Below, piece after piece: positions 8,276-16,797 of a stretch of DNA of 64,000 nt. Source of the DNA: an uncultured bacterium (GTDB lineage: Bacteria; Bacteroidota; Bacteroidia; Bacteroidales; Marinifilaceae). Under the pieces are notes generated by a model, which saw only the letters and a program-made list of their open reading frames with translations, made no database searches and was not told the DNA's origin. A program made the translations under genes and the position numbers. The stretch's first letter is position 1; each line of letters begins with the position of its first letter. The stretch lies in NCBI GenBank assembly GCA_905216195.1, contig CAJMSX010000007.1:1-64000 (forward strand). The letters are read 5' to 3'.

Positions 8276-8875
8276 TTAATAGCTAATGAAGCCGCTTTTA
8301 AAAATACTGGATTGAGAGGTAGGCACCAAAATACCGGAGAAAGTCAGGTTGTTGTTATTCATCATCGGATAGACGGTAGCTTGTGCGTAGTTGTCTCCGT
8401 TGCTGAGGTTGATAACAATCTGGGCAGTCAGGGCTGTTCCGTTTACGTAGAACGAATAGGTTATGTTTCCGTGTTTGTCCGTTTGAGAAGTAATGCTGGA
8501 AGGACTTCCCTGGACCGTAATACCTCCTAATCCATTCGGTCCGGCAATCCCGTTGAACGCCAATTGTACGTATACGGTATTTTCTTTAAATTGAATAAAG
8601 TTGGTATTGTCGGATACCGGAATGGCCTGTCCTCTCGGTCCGTATAAGGTATTGGCCATTAAAACCCAGTTTTTATCTTTCAAGGCCTGTACGGCGGCGT
8701 TGAATGCTTCCTGGTTCATCGCTTTGCGTGCGTGTCTTCTCTGGTCCCGTTTCATTTGACGGATTTGTTTTTTGGTGAGTTCTTGTGTATGTACTTCCGT
8801 ACGTGTTTGTGCGAAGATTTCGGTTACAGGCATCAAACACATTCCCATCAATAATAGAAAAATTAACTTCTTCAT
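8276..8875 (-). CDS. DUF4251 secreted protein
   Basis: A 199-residue exported protein. A signal peptide covers about residues 1-22 (MKKLIFLLLMGMCLMPVTEI, cleavage after FAQ). A basic helix rich in K and R follows (residues 32-52), then a beta-rich domain with WVLMANTLYGPRGQAIPV, NFIQFKENTVYVQL and a Gly-rich middle, matching the DUF4251 family of Bacteroidota. Function unknown; probably periplasmic or surface exposed. It has its own promoter and terminator, so it is a single-gene unit. Confidence 0.82.
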   Translation of the reverse strand: MKKLIFLLLMGMCLMPVTEIFAQTRTEVHTQELTKKQIRQMKRDQRRHARKAMNQEAFNAAVQALKDKNWVLMANTLYGPRGQAIPVSDNTNFIQFKENTVYVQLAFNGIAGPNGLGGITVQGSPSSITSQTDKHGNITYSFYVNGTALTAQIVINLSNGDNYAQATVYPMMNNNNLTFSGILVPTSQSSIFKSGFISY

Positions 8876-8940
8876 GGTAAGTAGTTTTATGTGGTTATTA
8901 ACTCTTTTATTCGGAAGATTTGAATTTCAAAATCTCTCAT

Positions 8941-8970
8941 CGAATGTAAATTTATGCATGCTTACGCAAA
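8941..8970 (-). promoter_or_regulatory. -33/-7 promoter of the DUF4251 gene
   Basis: On the minus strand TTTG, 18 bases, then TACATTCG (one base off TAnnTTTG), about 65 bases before the ATG. Confidence 0.45.
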
Positions 8971-9085
8971 AAGTACGCCATAAGTTTACAATTGTTGTTT
9001 AAAAAACTATAAAATATTTTCATTATAGTTTTTTGTCTTTAACTGCAGAAGAAAGAGGGTTTATTCTCTTTTCGGTAAAAATCCC

Positions 9086-9093
9086 TATCTTTG
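9086..9093 (+). promoter_or_regulatory. -7 promoter box (TATCTTTG) of mnmE
   Basis: TATCTTTG matches TAnnTTTG; the start codon follows within 20 bases, giving a very short leader. Confidence 0.6.
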
Positions 9094-9109
9094 TAGAAAA
9101 TGGAATTTT

Positions 9110-10504
9110 ATGATAGACGAGTCTGTGATTTGTGCCATTTCGACTGCTCCCGGTGTGGGTGCTATCGCGTTAATCCGGTTATCGGGAAAGGATTGCATAT
9201 CGATTGCCGATAAGTTGTTCGTGTCTCCTTCGGAACATTCTTTGTCCGAGGCGGCGGGAAATACGGTACATTTCGGCCGTATCTATGAGGAAGATGAGCT
9301 GGTGGATGAGGTGTTGGCCACCGTTTTCCGGGCACCGCATTCTTTTACAGGAGAAGACATGGTTGAAATATCTTGCCACGGGTCGGTATATATTCAACAG
9401 CATATACTGCAGTTGTTGACTCAGGCAGGAGCTCGTCTGGCTCTTCCGGGAGAATTTACTCAGCGTGCTTTTCTAAACGGGAAGATGGACCTGTCGCAGG
9501 CTGAAGCCGTAGCTGATCTGATCGCTTCTTCTTCTGCAGCTTCCCATCGCATGGCATTAAATCAGATGAAGGGGACTTTTTCTGCCGAGTTGCAGAAAAT
9601 GCGGGCGGAATTATTGCATATCACTTCTTTGTTGGAATTGGAACTTGATTTTTCAGAAGAGGATGTGGAATTTGCCGAACGTTCGGAACTCCGGCGGATT
9701 GCCGGTTATATCGAGCAGGTATTGGGACGTTTGTGCCATTCATTTTCTTTGGGCAATGTGATCAAAAACGGGGTGCCTGTGGCTATCGTCGGAAACACTA
9801 ACGTTGGAAAAAGTACATTGCTGAATGCTTTGCTCAGTGAGGAACGTGCCATTGTTTCGGACATTGCCGGGACAACCCGGGATTTCATTGAAGATACCAT
9901 CAACTTGAATGGCATTCTGTTCCGTTTTATCGATACGGCCGGCATACGCGCTACCCAAGATGAAGTGGAGGCCCTGGGGATAGAACGTACTTTTGCCAAA
10001 ATCGGGCAGGCCAGCGTAGTGCTGCTGCTCACTGACCTGGAGCGTGGTGCGGAAGCGTTTGAAGAATACTACCGCCAGGTAAAAGCCAGAATATCTCCTT
10101 CCGCCCGTTTGATCATCGTGCTCAACAAAACCGACCAGATAGCCGATCTCCTGACCCCTCAGGAAACCATCCGTCTTTTTACTTCCGGTGAAGAGATCAT
10201 TCCCATCTCAGCCCGTACAGGAGCCAATATCGAGCTATTGATTCAGGAATTGACCGATACGGTCCATTTACATGCTTTACATGCATCTGATGTTATTGTC
10301 AGCAATGTCCGCCATTACGAAGCCCTTCAAAATGCCCGCACCGCTATCCTTCGGGTGATAGAAGGGCTGGAATCCGGTATCAGTGGGGAATTTATTTCGC
10401 AGGATATCCGAGCATGTAATTTCCATTTAGGCCTGATTGTCGGTGAAGTCGCTAATGAAGAGGTTCTAAAGACTATCTTCGAGCGGTTTTGCATCGGCAA
10501 ATAG
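9110..10504 (+). CDS. mnmE: tRNA uridine-5-carboxymethylaminomethyl modification GTPase MnmE
   Basis: A complete 464-residue MnmE (TrmE), normal length. The N-terminal tetrahydrofolate-binding domain (SVICAISTAPGVGAIALIRL) is followed by the helical domain and the inserted Ras-like G domain with G1 GNTNVGKST (from residue 228), G2 GTTRD, G3 DTAG and G4 NKTD (from residue 339). The C-terminal FCIGK carries the conserved catalytic Cys. With MnmG it makes the cmnm5 group at U34 of several tRNAs; mnmG is not in this window. The start is fixed by the short leader and family alignment. Confidence 0.97.
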   Translation: MIDESVICAISTAPGVGAIALIRLSGKDCISIADKLFVSPSEHSLSEAAGNTVHFGRIYEEDELVDEVLATVFRAPHSFTGEDMVEISCHGSVYIQQHILQLLTQAGARLALPGEFTQRAFLNGKMDLSQAEAVADLIASSSAASHRMALNQMKGTFSAELQKMRAELLHITSLLELELDFSEEDVEFAERSELRRIAGYIEQVLGRLCHSFSLGNVIKNGVPVAIVGNTNVGKSTLLNALLSEERAIVSDIAGTTRDFIEDTINLNGILFRFIDTAGIRATQDEVEALGIERTFAKIGQASVVLLLTDLERGAEAFEEYYRQVKARISPSARLIIVLNKTDQIADLLTPQETIRLFTSGEEIIPISARTGANIELLIQELTDTVHLHALHASDVIVSNVRHYEALQNARTAILRVIEGLESGISGEFISQDIRACNFHLGLIVGEVANEEVLKTIFERFCIGK

Positions 10505-10542
10505 GGAAGTAAGAAAGATTGGTCAAGGGGGTGGAAAGCCAT

Positions 10543-11190
10543 TCATTGCACAGAAAGGATATTGTGCCATAAGGCATCATTAAGGGAAGTTCTGTTTTCT
10601 CTTAGCTTCCCATAACGCGGCACACCTTCCCATACGGCATACTCCTTAATGGTATTCATCTCATCCAGGTTAAGAACTTTTTAAACGTATCGGCGTATGC
10701 CTCATGATTTCATCAGTACGACCATAGAGAGGTGCTGTAGAATCGAGTAATAACCATACATTTATATTCTGGGATGAACCGCAAAGCACAAGATTATATT
10801 TCAGCTGCTTCTCCTCAACCCGTTTCTGCAACACAGACGGCAGTTCAGGAGATTGCTCTACGAGACATGGAAACTCATCCAAACATAGAGTAAAACGCTT
10901 GTCTGTAGGAGAATTGACTGCCCGAAACATCACCTCCCAATCCGGATATGTCCATTTGTCAAAATCAGGAAATATCTGTGCAATTATTTTGGCAAGCACT
11001 GTTCTCTGATGCAGTCCTTCTGAGTGAGCGGCAAGAAAATAAACATCATTGTCCGACAGCACTCTCTTGATAAGCGGGGACTTACCCAACCGTCTGTGAC
11101 GCTACAATACAACCCGCTAGAATTTCTCTCTCGCAAGAGCATCCTTGCGACGTACCGTTTCGTCTATTCTCTCAACGAATTTCCTACTTC
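10543..11190 (-). pseudogene. Decayed archaeal-type AAA ATPase (PF01637/DUF234-like)
   Basis: Remnant of an ATP-binding protein read on the minus strand. The 5' part reads KFVERIDETVRRKDALAREKF, then two TAG stops where the family has a strand leading into the P-loop, then RRLGKSPLIKRVL. The longest open stretch (11089-10670) holds FTLCLDEFPCLVEQ (Walker B) and YNLVLCGSSQ (sensor 1). After a TAA at 10670 and a frame change, the frame continues NTIKEYAVWEGVPRYGKLREN to a TGA at 10543. The C-terminal third is missing. At least two in-frame stops, a frameshift and a truncation make this a pseudogene. An intact ATPase of the same broad group lies just upstream on the same strand. Confidence 0.8.
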
Positions 11191-11334
11191 CTACTTTGTC
11201 AAAAGAGCCAATTCCTCCTCTGTACTTGTAGCATTTTCTCATATCATAAATTATCTACAATGTAAACTCGTATATCAGTACTCCATTTTTTGACCGAACT
11301 TTCATCATATTGACACAGAAATCCTACCGAACAT

Positions 11335-12459
11335 TTAGAACACCTGCCTCCGTAACCATACTCCCATAAAGCGGTCGTATATTATATAACCGCAAGAAGT
11401 TTGATAAACCAATTCATGGTCAAGCATTTTTTTCAAAGAGGCACTTACACTACTCGCTGCACGAAGTTTATGCTTGCTTATAAAATCCCCAGCCAAAACC
11501 TCTTTGACACACCCCTCATGGGCAATGGCTTTTAACAGGCGTACATGTCCGGCTGAATATGCTTTCAATAAATCAGCATATGAATAACTCAGTTCAGAAA
11601 CAATCTGCTCTGTAGCATATGCCACCAACTTCATATCCACATCCCGGTTATAACCATACAAGCGGTTAAGAAGACTTTGTATGTACCATGTATGCCCGTC
11701 AAATTTTTCATAAATCGCATCGAAAACCTCCTGTGGCAGCTGTAAGTTATGCTTGGCAAAATGATCTATTGCAAAACCGGCATACTCATCTCGATTGATA
11801 GCCCCAATAGTAAGAAGTTGCGTACTTTGGTAAAAAGGTCTCTTCGATGACGTGAATATTTCCTGCATCACATGCTGCTTACTGCCGGCAAAGATAAAGT
11901 TTACATGAGGCAGGAACTGGATATAGGAACGCAACAGTGCCTCTACACCTTTTTCTGGGTATTCGGCAATCTGCTGGAACTCGTCAATGGCAATATAACA
12001 CCGTTTTTCCGACGAACCAAGATACTCGAATATCTCTTTTAGGGTGCTCTCTTCCTCCATAGGAGCAACATCAATCGTTACTTTAGGGACACCTGTCAAC
12101 TCATCAAAAGTAAATACCGGACGACAACTGCGAATGAATTGTCCGATACGGCTGAACGCTTTTTGGGGCATAGTATCTAATTTCCCCAATACAGTATTGG
12201 CAAACAAGCGTACAAAATCCCCTAATGACTGGGTGGAATAGATGTCCATATAGAGCGTGACAATATCCTGCTTCTGTTCTTTCCATCGATAAAAGGCATG
12301 ATGAATCAAGCCTGTCTTACCCATACGGCGTGGGGCAATCAGTGTTACATTACGTCCGTTGTGAAGCGCATCGAGAATAGTCGCTGTTTCCATCTCACGG
12401 TCGCAGAAAAATTCAGGGCTGTGATATCCGGTAATCAGGAAAGGATTGTTTGGTTTCAT
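11335..12459 (-). CDS. AAA ATPase of the archaeal ATPase group (PF01637-like)
   Basis: A 374-residue STAND/AAA-type ATPase. Walker A is in APRRMGKTGLIHHAF (RRMGKT form), Walker B is CYIAIDEFQQI, and NFIFAGSKQHVM is the sensor region. The C-terminal 100 residues look like a winged helix (SVSASLKKMLDHELVYQ). Such genes are frequent and mobile in Bacteroidales; their function is largely unknown, with nucleic-acid binding, defence or regulatory roles proposed. It lies between a decayed relative and the hipBA module and was probably acquired with them. Confidence 0.8.
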   Translation of the reverse strand: MKPNNPFLITGYHSPEFFCDREMETATILDALHNGRNVTLIAPRRMGKTGLIHHAFYRWKEQKQDIVTLYMDIYSTQSLGDFVRLFANTVLGKLDTMPQKAFSRIGQFIRSCRPVFTFDELTGVPKVTIDVAPMEEESTLKEIFEYLGSSEKRCYIAIDEFQQIAEYPEKGVEALLRSYIQFLPHVNFIFAGSKQHVMQEIFTSSKRPFYQSTQLLTIGAINRDEYAGFAIDHFAKHNLQLPQEVFDAIYEKFDGHTWYIQSLLNRLYGYNRDVDMKLVAYATEQIVSELSYSYADLLKAYSAGHVRLLKAIAHEGCVKEVLAGDFISKHKLRAASSVSASLKKMLDHELVYQTSCGYIIYDRFMGVWLRRQVF

Positions 12460-12563
12460 TGTATTTCTATTTTCTTGTTACATGATTATCGTAACGCAAA
12501 TATCGTAATAAAATTCATAGTGATCAAGAAAATCTCTAATTAATTCAACTAATTCTAGCCTGC

Positions 12564-12690
12564 AAAAACCACCTTTACTTTATTATCATATTCATATATA
12601 CGTCCATTAAAGTAAATCTAACGAAGGGAAAAAAAGAGATGACTTCGCCAAAACAAAACGGGGCAGACAATTTTCTCTTTTGGCTGCAGC
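12564..12690. repeat. Left copy of a ~125-bp imperfect direct repeat flanking hipBA
   Basis: Shares a long imperfect match with 14251-14381. The core is a perfect inverted repeat TTTACTTTA/TAAAGTAAA (12574-12582, 12608-12616) around TTCATATATACGT, then GAAAAAGAGATG-like and TCTCTTTTGGCTGCA blocks. The copies differ at scattered bases and small indels. Confidence 0.7.
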
Positions 12691-12738
12691 CATAAAAATA
12701 CCAGCGAACTTATCTTTGATGTCACTCTTTTGCAAAGT

Positions 12739-13836
12739 TCATGTAATTTCACTAAACTTCAGAATAACTTTCCGCATCCTCTCAAAAACCTCCACCACCT
12801 CTTTCTTATTCAAGCCAGCCTTTACCGCAACGGTAAAGAGATCTTCTTTCGTAGGTTCTATGCTATCGTTGATGGAGGTTGTACGGAATCCATTGATTCC
12901 ATCGCTTGGCAACAGGTCGTATGCCGGAGCAAAATGCCAATCGCCGTTGCGATAGATGAAGGCAAAGTTTTTGGCGTGATCGTCTTTGTTGTCTATCAGA
13001 TAATTGAACACCATCAGGCGATATACCTTCCATATTTCGGCCACGCTATGAGTTAATATGGCGCACACCTGAAAGATATGTGCATAGTCCATACTGGGTA
13101 TACGATAATCGGCACCGATAAGTCCGGCAACGCTAACCACGTGTAATTTGCCGCTTGGTGTACGGTCAAAACGCTCGACACCGAAATATTTATCCTCGAA
13201 AAGCCGTGTTTCAGGCATCTCTATTCCGCACTCCTTGGCAAGTAATGAGTAATGGTATTCATCCCTACCTATGCGTTTGGAGTCCCTCTTTGCACGGAAC
13301 TTTACCAACCACTCTTTACCATCATAACGGGTGAAAATTTTGGGACGAGCCCCACCAGGCGAACCCCCTCTGTATTGAAACTCCTCTATACCTTCTCCGG
13401 TGTAATCGTCACTATCAAGAATCTGCTCTGCTTCCAATGCGAGTTTCTCAAAATTTGCATACTCTTGCTTCGACCCGACACTTCTATCAGGACGGAACTC
13501 CAATGTGCCACGTCCCGTCGAACCGACCAACGCAAGGCGGTCAAGCAATGACAATGTACGTGGATTGATTCTGTTCTGCTGCAAGTACCTGTCAAGAATC
13601 AGCAATCCCCATCCATCAGGTAAGCAGTCGTCAAAAACGCCGAAACCACCATCAAACGAACGGGGTTTTGCGACAAATACTCCTCTGCGCAAGGGTAGTT
13701 CAAACGGAGATATGGAAAACCCTGAATTGAGCCACTCTGCCGAATACTCAAATGCACATAAGCCCTCTTTGGTCAGAGCTAATCGACCTACCAGCCAGTT
13801 ATTATAAATAACCTCTATTTGCCTTATACTATTCAT
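12739..13836 (-). CDS. hipA: HipA-type serine/threonine kinase toxin
   Basis: A 365-residue HipA. The N-terminal HipA_N domain (VIYNNWLVGRLALTKEG, LPDGWGLLILDRYL) precedes the kinase core: the loop GGSPGGARPK, the catalytic segment DNKDDHAKNFAFIY (Asp, His, Asn as in HipA kinases) and the metal-site PAYDLLPS. HipA of E. coli phosphorylates glutamyl-tRNA synthetase and stops translation; the target here is unknown. I start at ATG 13836, which overlaps the end of hipB by eight bases and follows AGAGGAAAGAAG. A longer frame would reach 13872, inside hipB. It follows hipB in the usual antitoxin-toxin order. Confidence 0.88.
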   Translation of the reverse strand: MNSIRQIEVIYNNWLVGRLALTKEGLCAFEYSAEWLNSGFSISPFELPLRRGVFVAKPRSFDGGFGVFDDCLPDGWGLLILDRYLQQNRINPRTLSLLDRLALVGSTGRGTLEFRPDRSVGSKQEYANFEKLALEAEQILDSDDYTGEGIEEFQYRGGSPGGARPKIFTRYDGKEWLVKFRAKRDSKRIGRDEYHYSLLAKECGIEMPETRLFEDKYFGVERFDRTPSGKLHVVSVAGLIGADYRIPSMDYAHIFQVCAILTHSVAEIWKVYRLMVFNYLIDNKDDHAKNFAFIYRNGDWHFAPAYDLLPSDGINGFRTTSINDSIEPTKEDLFTVAVKAGLNKKEVVEVFERMRKVILKFSEIT

Positions 13837-14164
13837 TCTTCTTTCCTCTTTTACGTATAACACTTTGCTCATTCAATACATCATCTAATGACTGATATTG
13901 CTTCTGCGCAAAAAGAGCATCAAACTCAGAAAGCGCATTCAAGGCAAATCCAATCTGAAGCAATCCTCTCAGAGAAATTTCCCCTGTTTGCTCAAATCGG
14001 CGATAAGTGGCAAACTTGACCCCCGCCCTTGTTGCCAATCCCTCTTGGGTTAAATTCAATTCCAACCTCCGAGCTTTGACTCTCGCTGCAATCTGTATAG
14101 CCACATCTCCCGGATTTGAAAGATTAAATGCCATTATATTATTCATAGTATACATATTTACCAA
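13829..14164 (-). CDS. hipB: HipB-type XRE antitoxin/repressor
   Basis: A 111-residue protein with an XRE helix-turn-helix: RVKARRLELNLTQEGLATRA, GVKFATYRRFEQTGEIS, LRGLLQIGFAL. This matches HipB-like antitoxins, which bind HipA and repress their own operon. The start is uncertain: in-frame ATGs at 14164, 14155, 14146 and 14134 are all possible, and the last begins MAFNLSNPGDVAIQI. A promoter box and a palindrome lie just upstream. Coupled to hipA by an 8-base overlap. Confidence 0.85.
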   Translation of the reverse strand: MVNMYTMNNIMAFNLSNPGDVAIQIAARVKARRLELNLTQEGLATRAGVKFATYRRFEQTGEISLRGLLQIGFALNALSEFDALFAQKQYQSLDDVLNEQSVIRKRGKKNE

Positions 14165-14189
14165 TCAACAAACAAAATATTATTCAATA

Positions 14190-14206
14190 CAAAAATAAGA
14201 CTTATT
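14190..14206 (-). promoter_or_regulatory. hipBA promoter box with overlapping palindrome
   Basis: On the minus strand TATTTTTG (14190-14197) matches TAnnTTTG. The palindrome AATAAG-A-CTTATT (14194-14206) overlaps it, where a HipB dimer could bind and block the promoter. Operator function is an inference. Confidence 0.45.
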
Positions 14207-14250
14207 CTTGAACATACCGCAAAATTGAGAGTTTATTTACATCTCAAAAT

Positions 14251-14381
14251 GAAAACCAACTTTACTTTATTTCCGTATTCATATATACGTGCATTAAAGT
14301 AAACCTAACAGAGGGAGAAAAAGAGATGGCTTCGCCAAAGCCAAGCCGAACCATATCTGCCGAATTTCTCTTTTGGCTGCA
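14251..14381. repeat. Right copy of the ~125-bp imperfect direct repeat flanking hipBA
   Basis: Counterpart of 12564-12690, with the same perfect inverted repeat TTTACTTTA/TAAAGTAAA (14261-14269, 14295-14303) and the TCTCTTTTGGCTGCA block. An ATG frame from 14326 continues for 87 codons here, but the same ATG in the left copy hits a stop after 18 codons, so I do not call a gene. Confidence 0.7.
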
Positions 14382-15092
14382 AAACAGAAATCCCGGCTCA
14401 AAAGCAAAGCAAGATTCACCCCTTGTCAAGATACAAAAAGGCAACCCGAAAATCCATGAATCCATCTCTGATTTTGCAGAGCTAACCGGCGAAATAAACA
14501 CCGATATACTTTATCGGGGTGAGCCGGGAGTTCCGAAGCAAAAGAAGCCTGATTTTCTCTTTTTCCTTCCGTTTGAAGGAAACCAATAAAAGAATGCTAA
14601 AACCTCGATCTTCGGCGAAAAAACAAGTAAATTTTTTAACTTTCTATCCTTGAAGTGATAAACTATTGATAATCAGTTGATATAATATGCTGTATCATTC
14701 GGAGCAAGAAAAGGGAAGCTCAGTAAAAATCCGGTTTTCTTTATTGTCAGCTGGCAGGTTATAGAAATTTCTGTAATCGCTTTCTAATGACACCTACCCC
14801 ATCTTTGGAGGCGAAGAACAGGTAATCCGGCATAAACTCCGGTATACCGAGCATTTATACTCCCTCCCGGGGAGTAGCAACGGGGTTCATTTTCGGGTAG
14901 CCTACGATAGCCCTTCCGCAATACCGCTTTCCCGGCCAGTGAATGGATATTTAAGAAAGCGGTTGGATAGCACCCGGTTTTATTCCCCCTTTTGATGGAG
15001 CATTCTCCACAAGCGGGGTACGGGATAGCTGGAAAAAATATTTTTAAAATTCACGGATAAAATCGATTTATTTGTATTTTGTGTGTGAAAAA
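14382..15092. other. Gene-free accessory DNA between hipBA and the lipoprotein array
   Basis: About 700 bases with no convincing gene. A perfect 8-bp inverted repeat CCGCTTTC/GAAAGCGG lies near 14927-14965, and a TTGATAATCAG stretch near 14668. I see no transposase or integrase remnant. Confidence 0.4.
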
Positions 15093-15123
15093 TTTGTATA
15101 TTTAAATATTATTTGTATATTGC
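15093..15123 (+). promoter_or_regulatory. Possible promoter of the lipoprotein/peptide array
   Basis: TTTG, 19 bases, then TATATTGC (one base off TAnnTTTG). It would give a leader of about 155 bases that contains the hairpin GCCTA-TTTCTT-TAGGC (15185-15200). Confidence 0.35.
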
Positions 15124-15287
15124 ACTACGAATACATATAATAAAATGGTGTTATTACATCAAATGAAATATCATGTTGCTAACAGCCTATTTCTTTAGGC
15201 AAGAAGGTATTTATTCCAGTAAATTATGCTGTAGGTATAATGGCAGATAGAATGGTGATGGTAGTATTAATTTAAAACGGGTAGGAT

Positions 15288-16139
15288 ATGAGAAAGAATT
15301 TTCTCACAAGGATGGCCTTAGTAAGCCTGTGTATTTCCGGTGTTCTTTTTTCGTGTAAGAATGAGGAAAATCGCTCCTCTCCGAAGGATAATCTTCAAAA
15401 ATTTGAAAATTATAAAATTTACGGAAAAGTTCATAACGAATTGCTAAGCCATGCAAATGATAATTTTATGGTTGCCCGGAGCAATAATTTATCGTTAGAG
15501 GAAGGACTCCAATACCTGGCAAATTTCCAAAAGGAGTATGTAGACGGAATGCTTATGGATGAGGAGGCAAAAGCGTTTTTAACAGCGGGTTTGGAAGAAT
15601 ATAAAGATTTTTGTATTCCGGACCGGCTATATCAAAAGAGTTTGCTTCCGACCCGGAGTCATCCGAGGGGGATGTTGGGAGAGGAGATAGACCAGATTTA
15701 TGAAGCGGGGATGATAGATCGTTTTGAGTATGAGGGTTTACTTAAACTTTGTGATGCTTCGGTAGCTAATTATAAGGGAGAATTGTCCGTTTCCGAATTT
15801 CAGGTGCTTATAGCCGATCTGATTACCACCTGGGAAGCCCAGCATTATACCGAGGAAAGTAGATACGGCAGAACGCTGGCCGTTGCATTATCTATAGCGG
15901 AATCCTCCCTGGAATGGTGGTCGGAAAATATCGTACAAACAAGAGCTTTACCCGTATGGGCTGCTTTGGATATTGTAGGAGCCGTAGCAAGTGCTGCTTT
16001 GAGTATTTCGGGTCAATATGCTACTTCTGATGAAATTAATTGGAAAGGTGTTGCTTGGCAAACGGTCAGCGGTGCAGTAATGGGGTCCACCAGCGCTGTA
16101 GGAAAGGTAGGGAAATGGTTATCCGGTTTATTTAAATAA
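15288..16139 (+). CDS. Lipoprotein with a bacteriocin-like Gly/Ala-rich C-terminal module
   Basis: A 283-residue exported lipoprotein that I do not recognise as a named family. Residues 1-23 form a lipoprotein signal ending LFSC (Cys23). A mostly helical, acidic middle runs to about 220 (for example LEEGLQYLANFQKEYVDG). The last ~60 residues, after VQTRALPVWAALDIV, are rich in Gly, Ala and Ser with a GAVASAAL segment and end VGKVGKWLSGLFK, like a membrane-active peptide or pore-forming tail. This last module is repeated alone at 16468 and 16964. A 52-residue membrane peptide gene starts 3 bases after the stop. I infer an effector plus immunity or helper pair; no activity is proven. Confidence 0.65.
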   Translation: MRKNFLTRMALVSLCISGVLFSCKNEENRSSPKDNLQKFENYKIYGKVHNELLSHANDNFMVARSNNLSLEEGLQYLANFQKEYVDGMLMDEEAKAFLTAGLEEYKDFCIPDRLYQKSLLPTRSHPRGMLGEEIDQIYEAGMIDRFEYEGLLKLCDASVANYKGELSVSEFQVLIADLITTWEAQHYTEESRYGRTLAVALSIAESSLEWWSENIVQTRALPVWAALDIVGAVASAALSISGQYATSDEINWKGVAWQTVSGAVMGSTSAVGKVGKWLSGLFK

Positions 16140-16142
16140 GTT

Positions 16143-16301
16143 ATGACAAAAACAGATGTTATTCTCTTTATTGTATGTGCTTTAATCTCGGCAATTATTA
16201 CTCCACCTCTAGCAAGAAAACTCATCGAGTGGCAAAAAAAGGTAGAGGATCGAAGGAAACAAAGGAAAGAGAAAAAGCGGAAGGAGCGGAACGAAAATTA
16301 A
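16143..16301 (+). CDS. 52-residue basic one-pass membrane peptide, unit 1
   Basis: A short gene beginning 3 bases after the lipoprotein stop. MTKTDVILFIVCALISAII forms one membrane helix; after PPLARKLIEW the tail is extremely basic (RRKQRKEKKRKERNEN). By the positive-inside rule the tail should face the cytoplasm. Size, topology and coupling resemble immunity peptides of membrane-active bacteriocins, though a holin-like or toxin role is also possible. Two paralogues follow at 16639 and 17135, each again 3 bases after a Gly-rich module, which is strong evidence that the frame is real. Confidence 0.65.
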   Translation: MTKTDVILFIVCALISAIITPPLARKLIEWQKKVEDRRKQRKEKKRKERNEN

Positions 16302-16680
16302 AAACGGCCGGTCTCCTCTAACCGGAATCGGAAGTTCGTGTGAGGACCGGCTTCTGAAAGGGATAAGAACCGAAGAAGAGGAAAAAGTAGGACATGTATT
16401 TGCTAAAACGAATTTGTACGGAAGTAGGCTAAGAAACAGCGGGTTTCCTGTAGGAATTGTTTTTGATATGGAGGGTGCCGTAGTAAGTGCTGCTCTGGAT
16501 ATTTTCGGTCATTATGCGACTTTTGGTGAAAGGAATGGGAAAGGTGTTGCCCGGCAGACGGTCAGCGGTGCAGTAAGGGGTTCCGTTGATGCTATAGGAA
16601 AGATAGGAAAAGGGTTAACCGGTTTATTTAAATAAGTCATGACAAGAGCAGAAATAATTTCATTTATTGTAGGTACTTTA
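16229..16680 (+). repeat. First copy of a perfect 452-bp tandem repeat (period 496 bp)
   Basis: Identical, as read, to 16725-17176. It spans the end of membrane peptide 1, an intergenic hairpin (GCCGGTC/GACCGGC, 16307-16351), the whole orphan module and the start of membrane peptide 2. The offset is 496 bases. Confidence 0.9.
16468..16635 (+). CDS. Orphan bacteriocin-like module, unit 2 (55 residues)
   Basis: A 55-residue peptide from ATG 16468 (MEGAVVSAALDIFGHYATFG...) ending GKIGKGLTGLFK. It aligns over its whole length with the C-terminus of the 15288 lipoprotein (GAVASAALSISGQYATSD... VGKVGKWLSGLFK, with TVSGAV shared) but lacks the signal, lipobox and middle domain. The frame is open upstream to a TTG at 16414. 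It is cationic and Gly-rich, like a leaderless bacteriocin; alternatively it is a silent donor cassette for recombination into the full-length gene. Membrane peptide 2 starts 3 bases later. Confidence 0.5.
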   Translation: MEGAVVSAALDIFGHYATFGERNGKGVARQTVSGAVRGSVDAIGKIGKGLTGLFK

Positions 16681-16797
16681 TTCGCTGGAATTATTGGTCC
16701 TCCTCTGGGAGCTAAGTTCGTCAAGTGGCAAAAAAAGGTAGAGGATCGAAGGAAACAAAGGAAAGAGAAAAAGCGGAAGGAGCGGAACGAAAATTAA
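16639..16797 (+). CDS. 52-residue basic one-pass membrane peptide, unit 2
   Basis: Paralogue of the 16143 peptide with a different membrane segment (MTRAEIISFIVGTLFAGIIG, then PPLGAKFVKW) and an identical basic tail from QKKVEDRR to the end. The N-terminal divergence alongside the diverged upstream module would suit matched specificity between partners. Confidence 0.6.
   Translation: MTRAEIISFIVGTLFAGIIGPPLGAKFVKWQKKVEDRRKQRKEKKRKERNEN

Noticed and set aside
14326..14589. 87-codon frame in the right copy of the hipBA-flanking repeat
   Set aside because: The same start in the left copy reaches a stop after 18 codons, and the protein is low in family-like features, so it is more likely repeat DNA than a gene.
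16414..16467. TTG-initiated 73-codon start of the orphan module
   Set aside because: TTG is rare as a start, and the homology to the lipoprotein C-terminus only begins near the ATG at 16468; the longer form stays possible.
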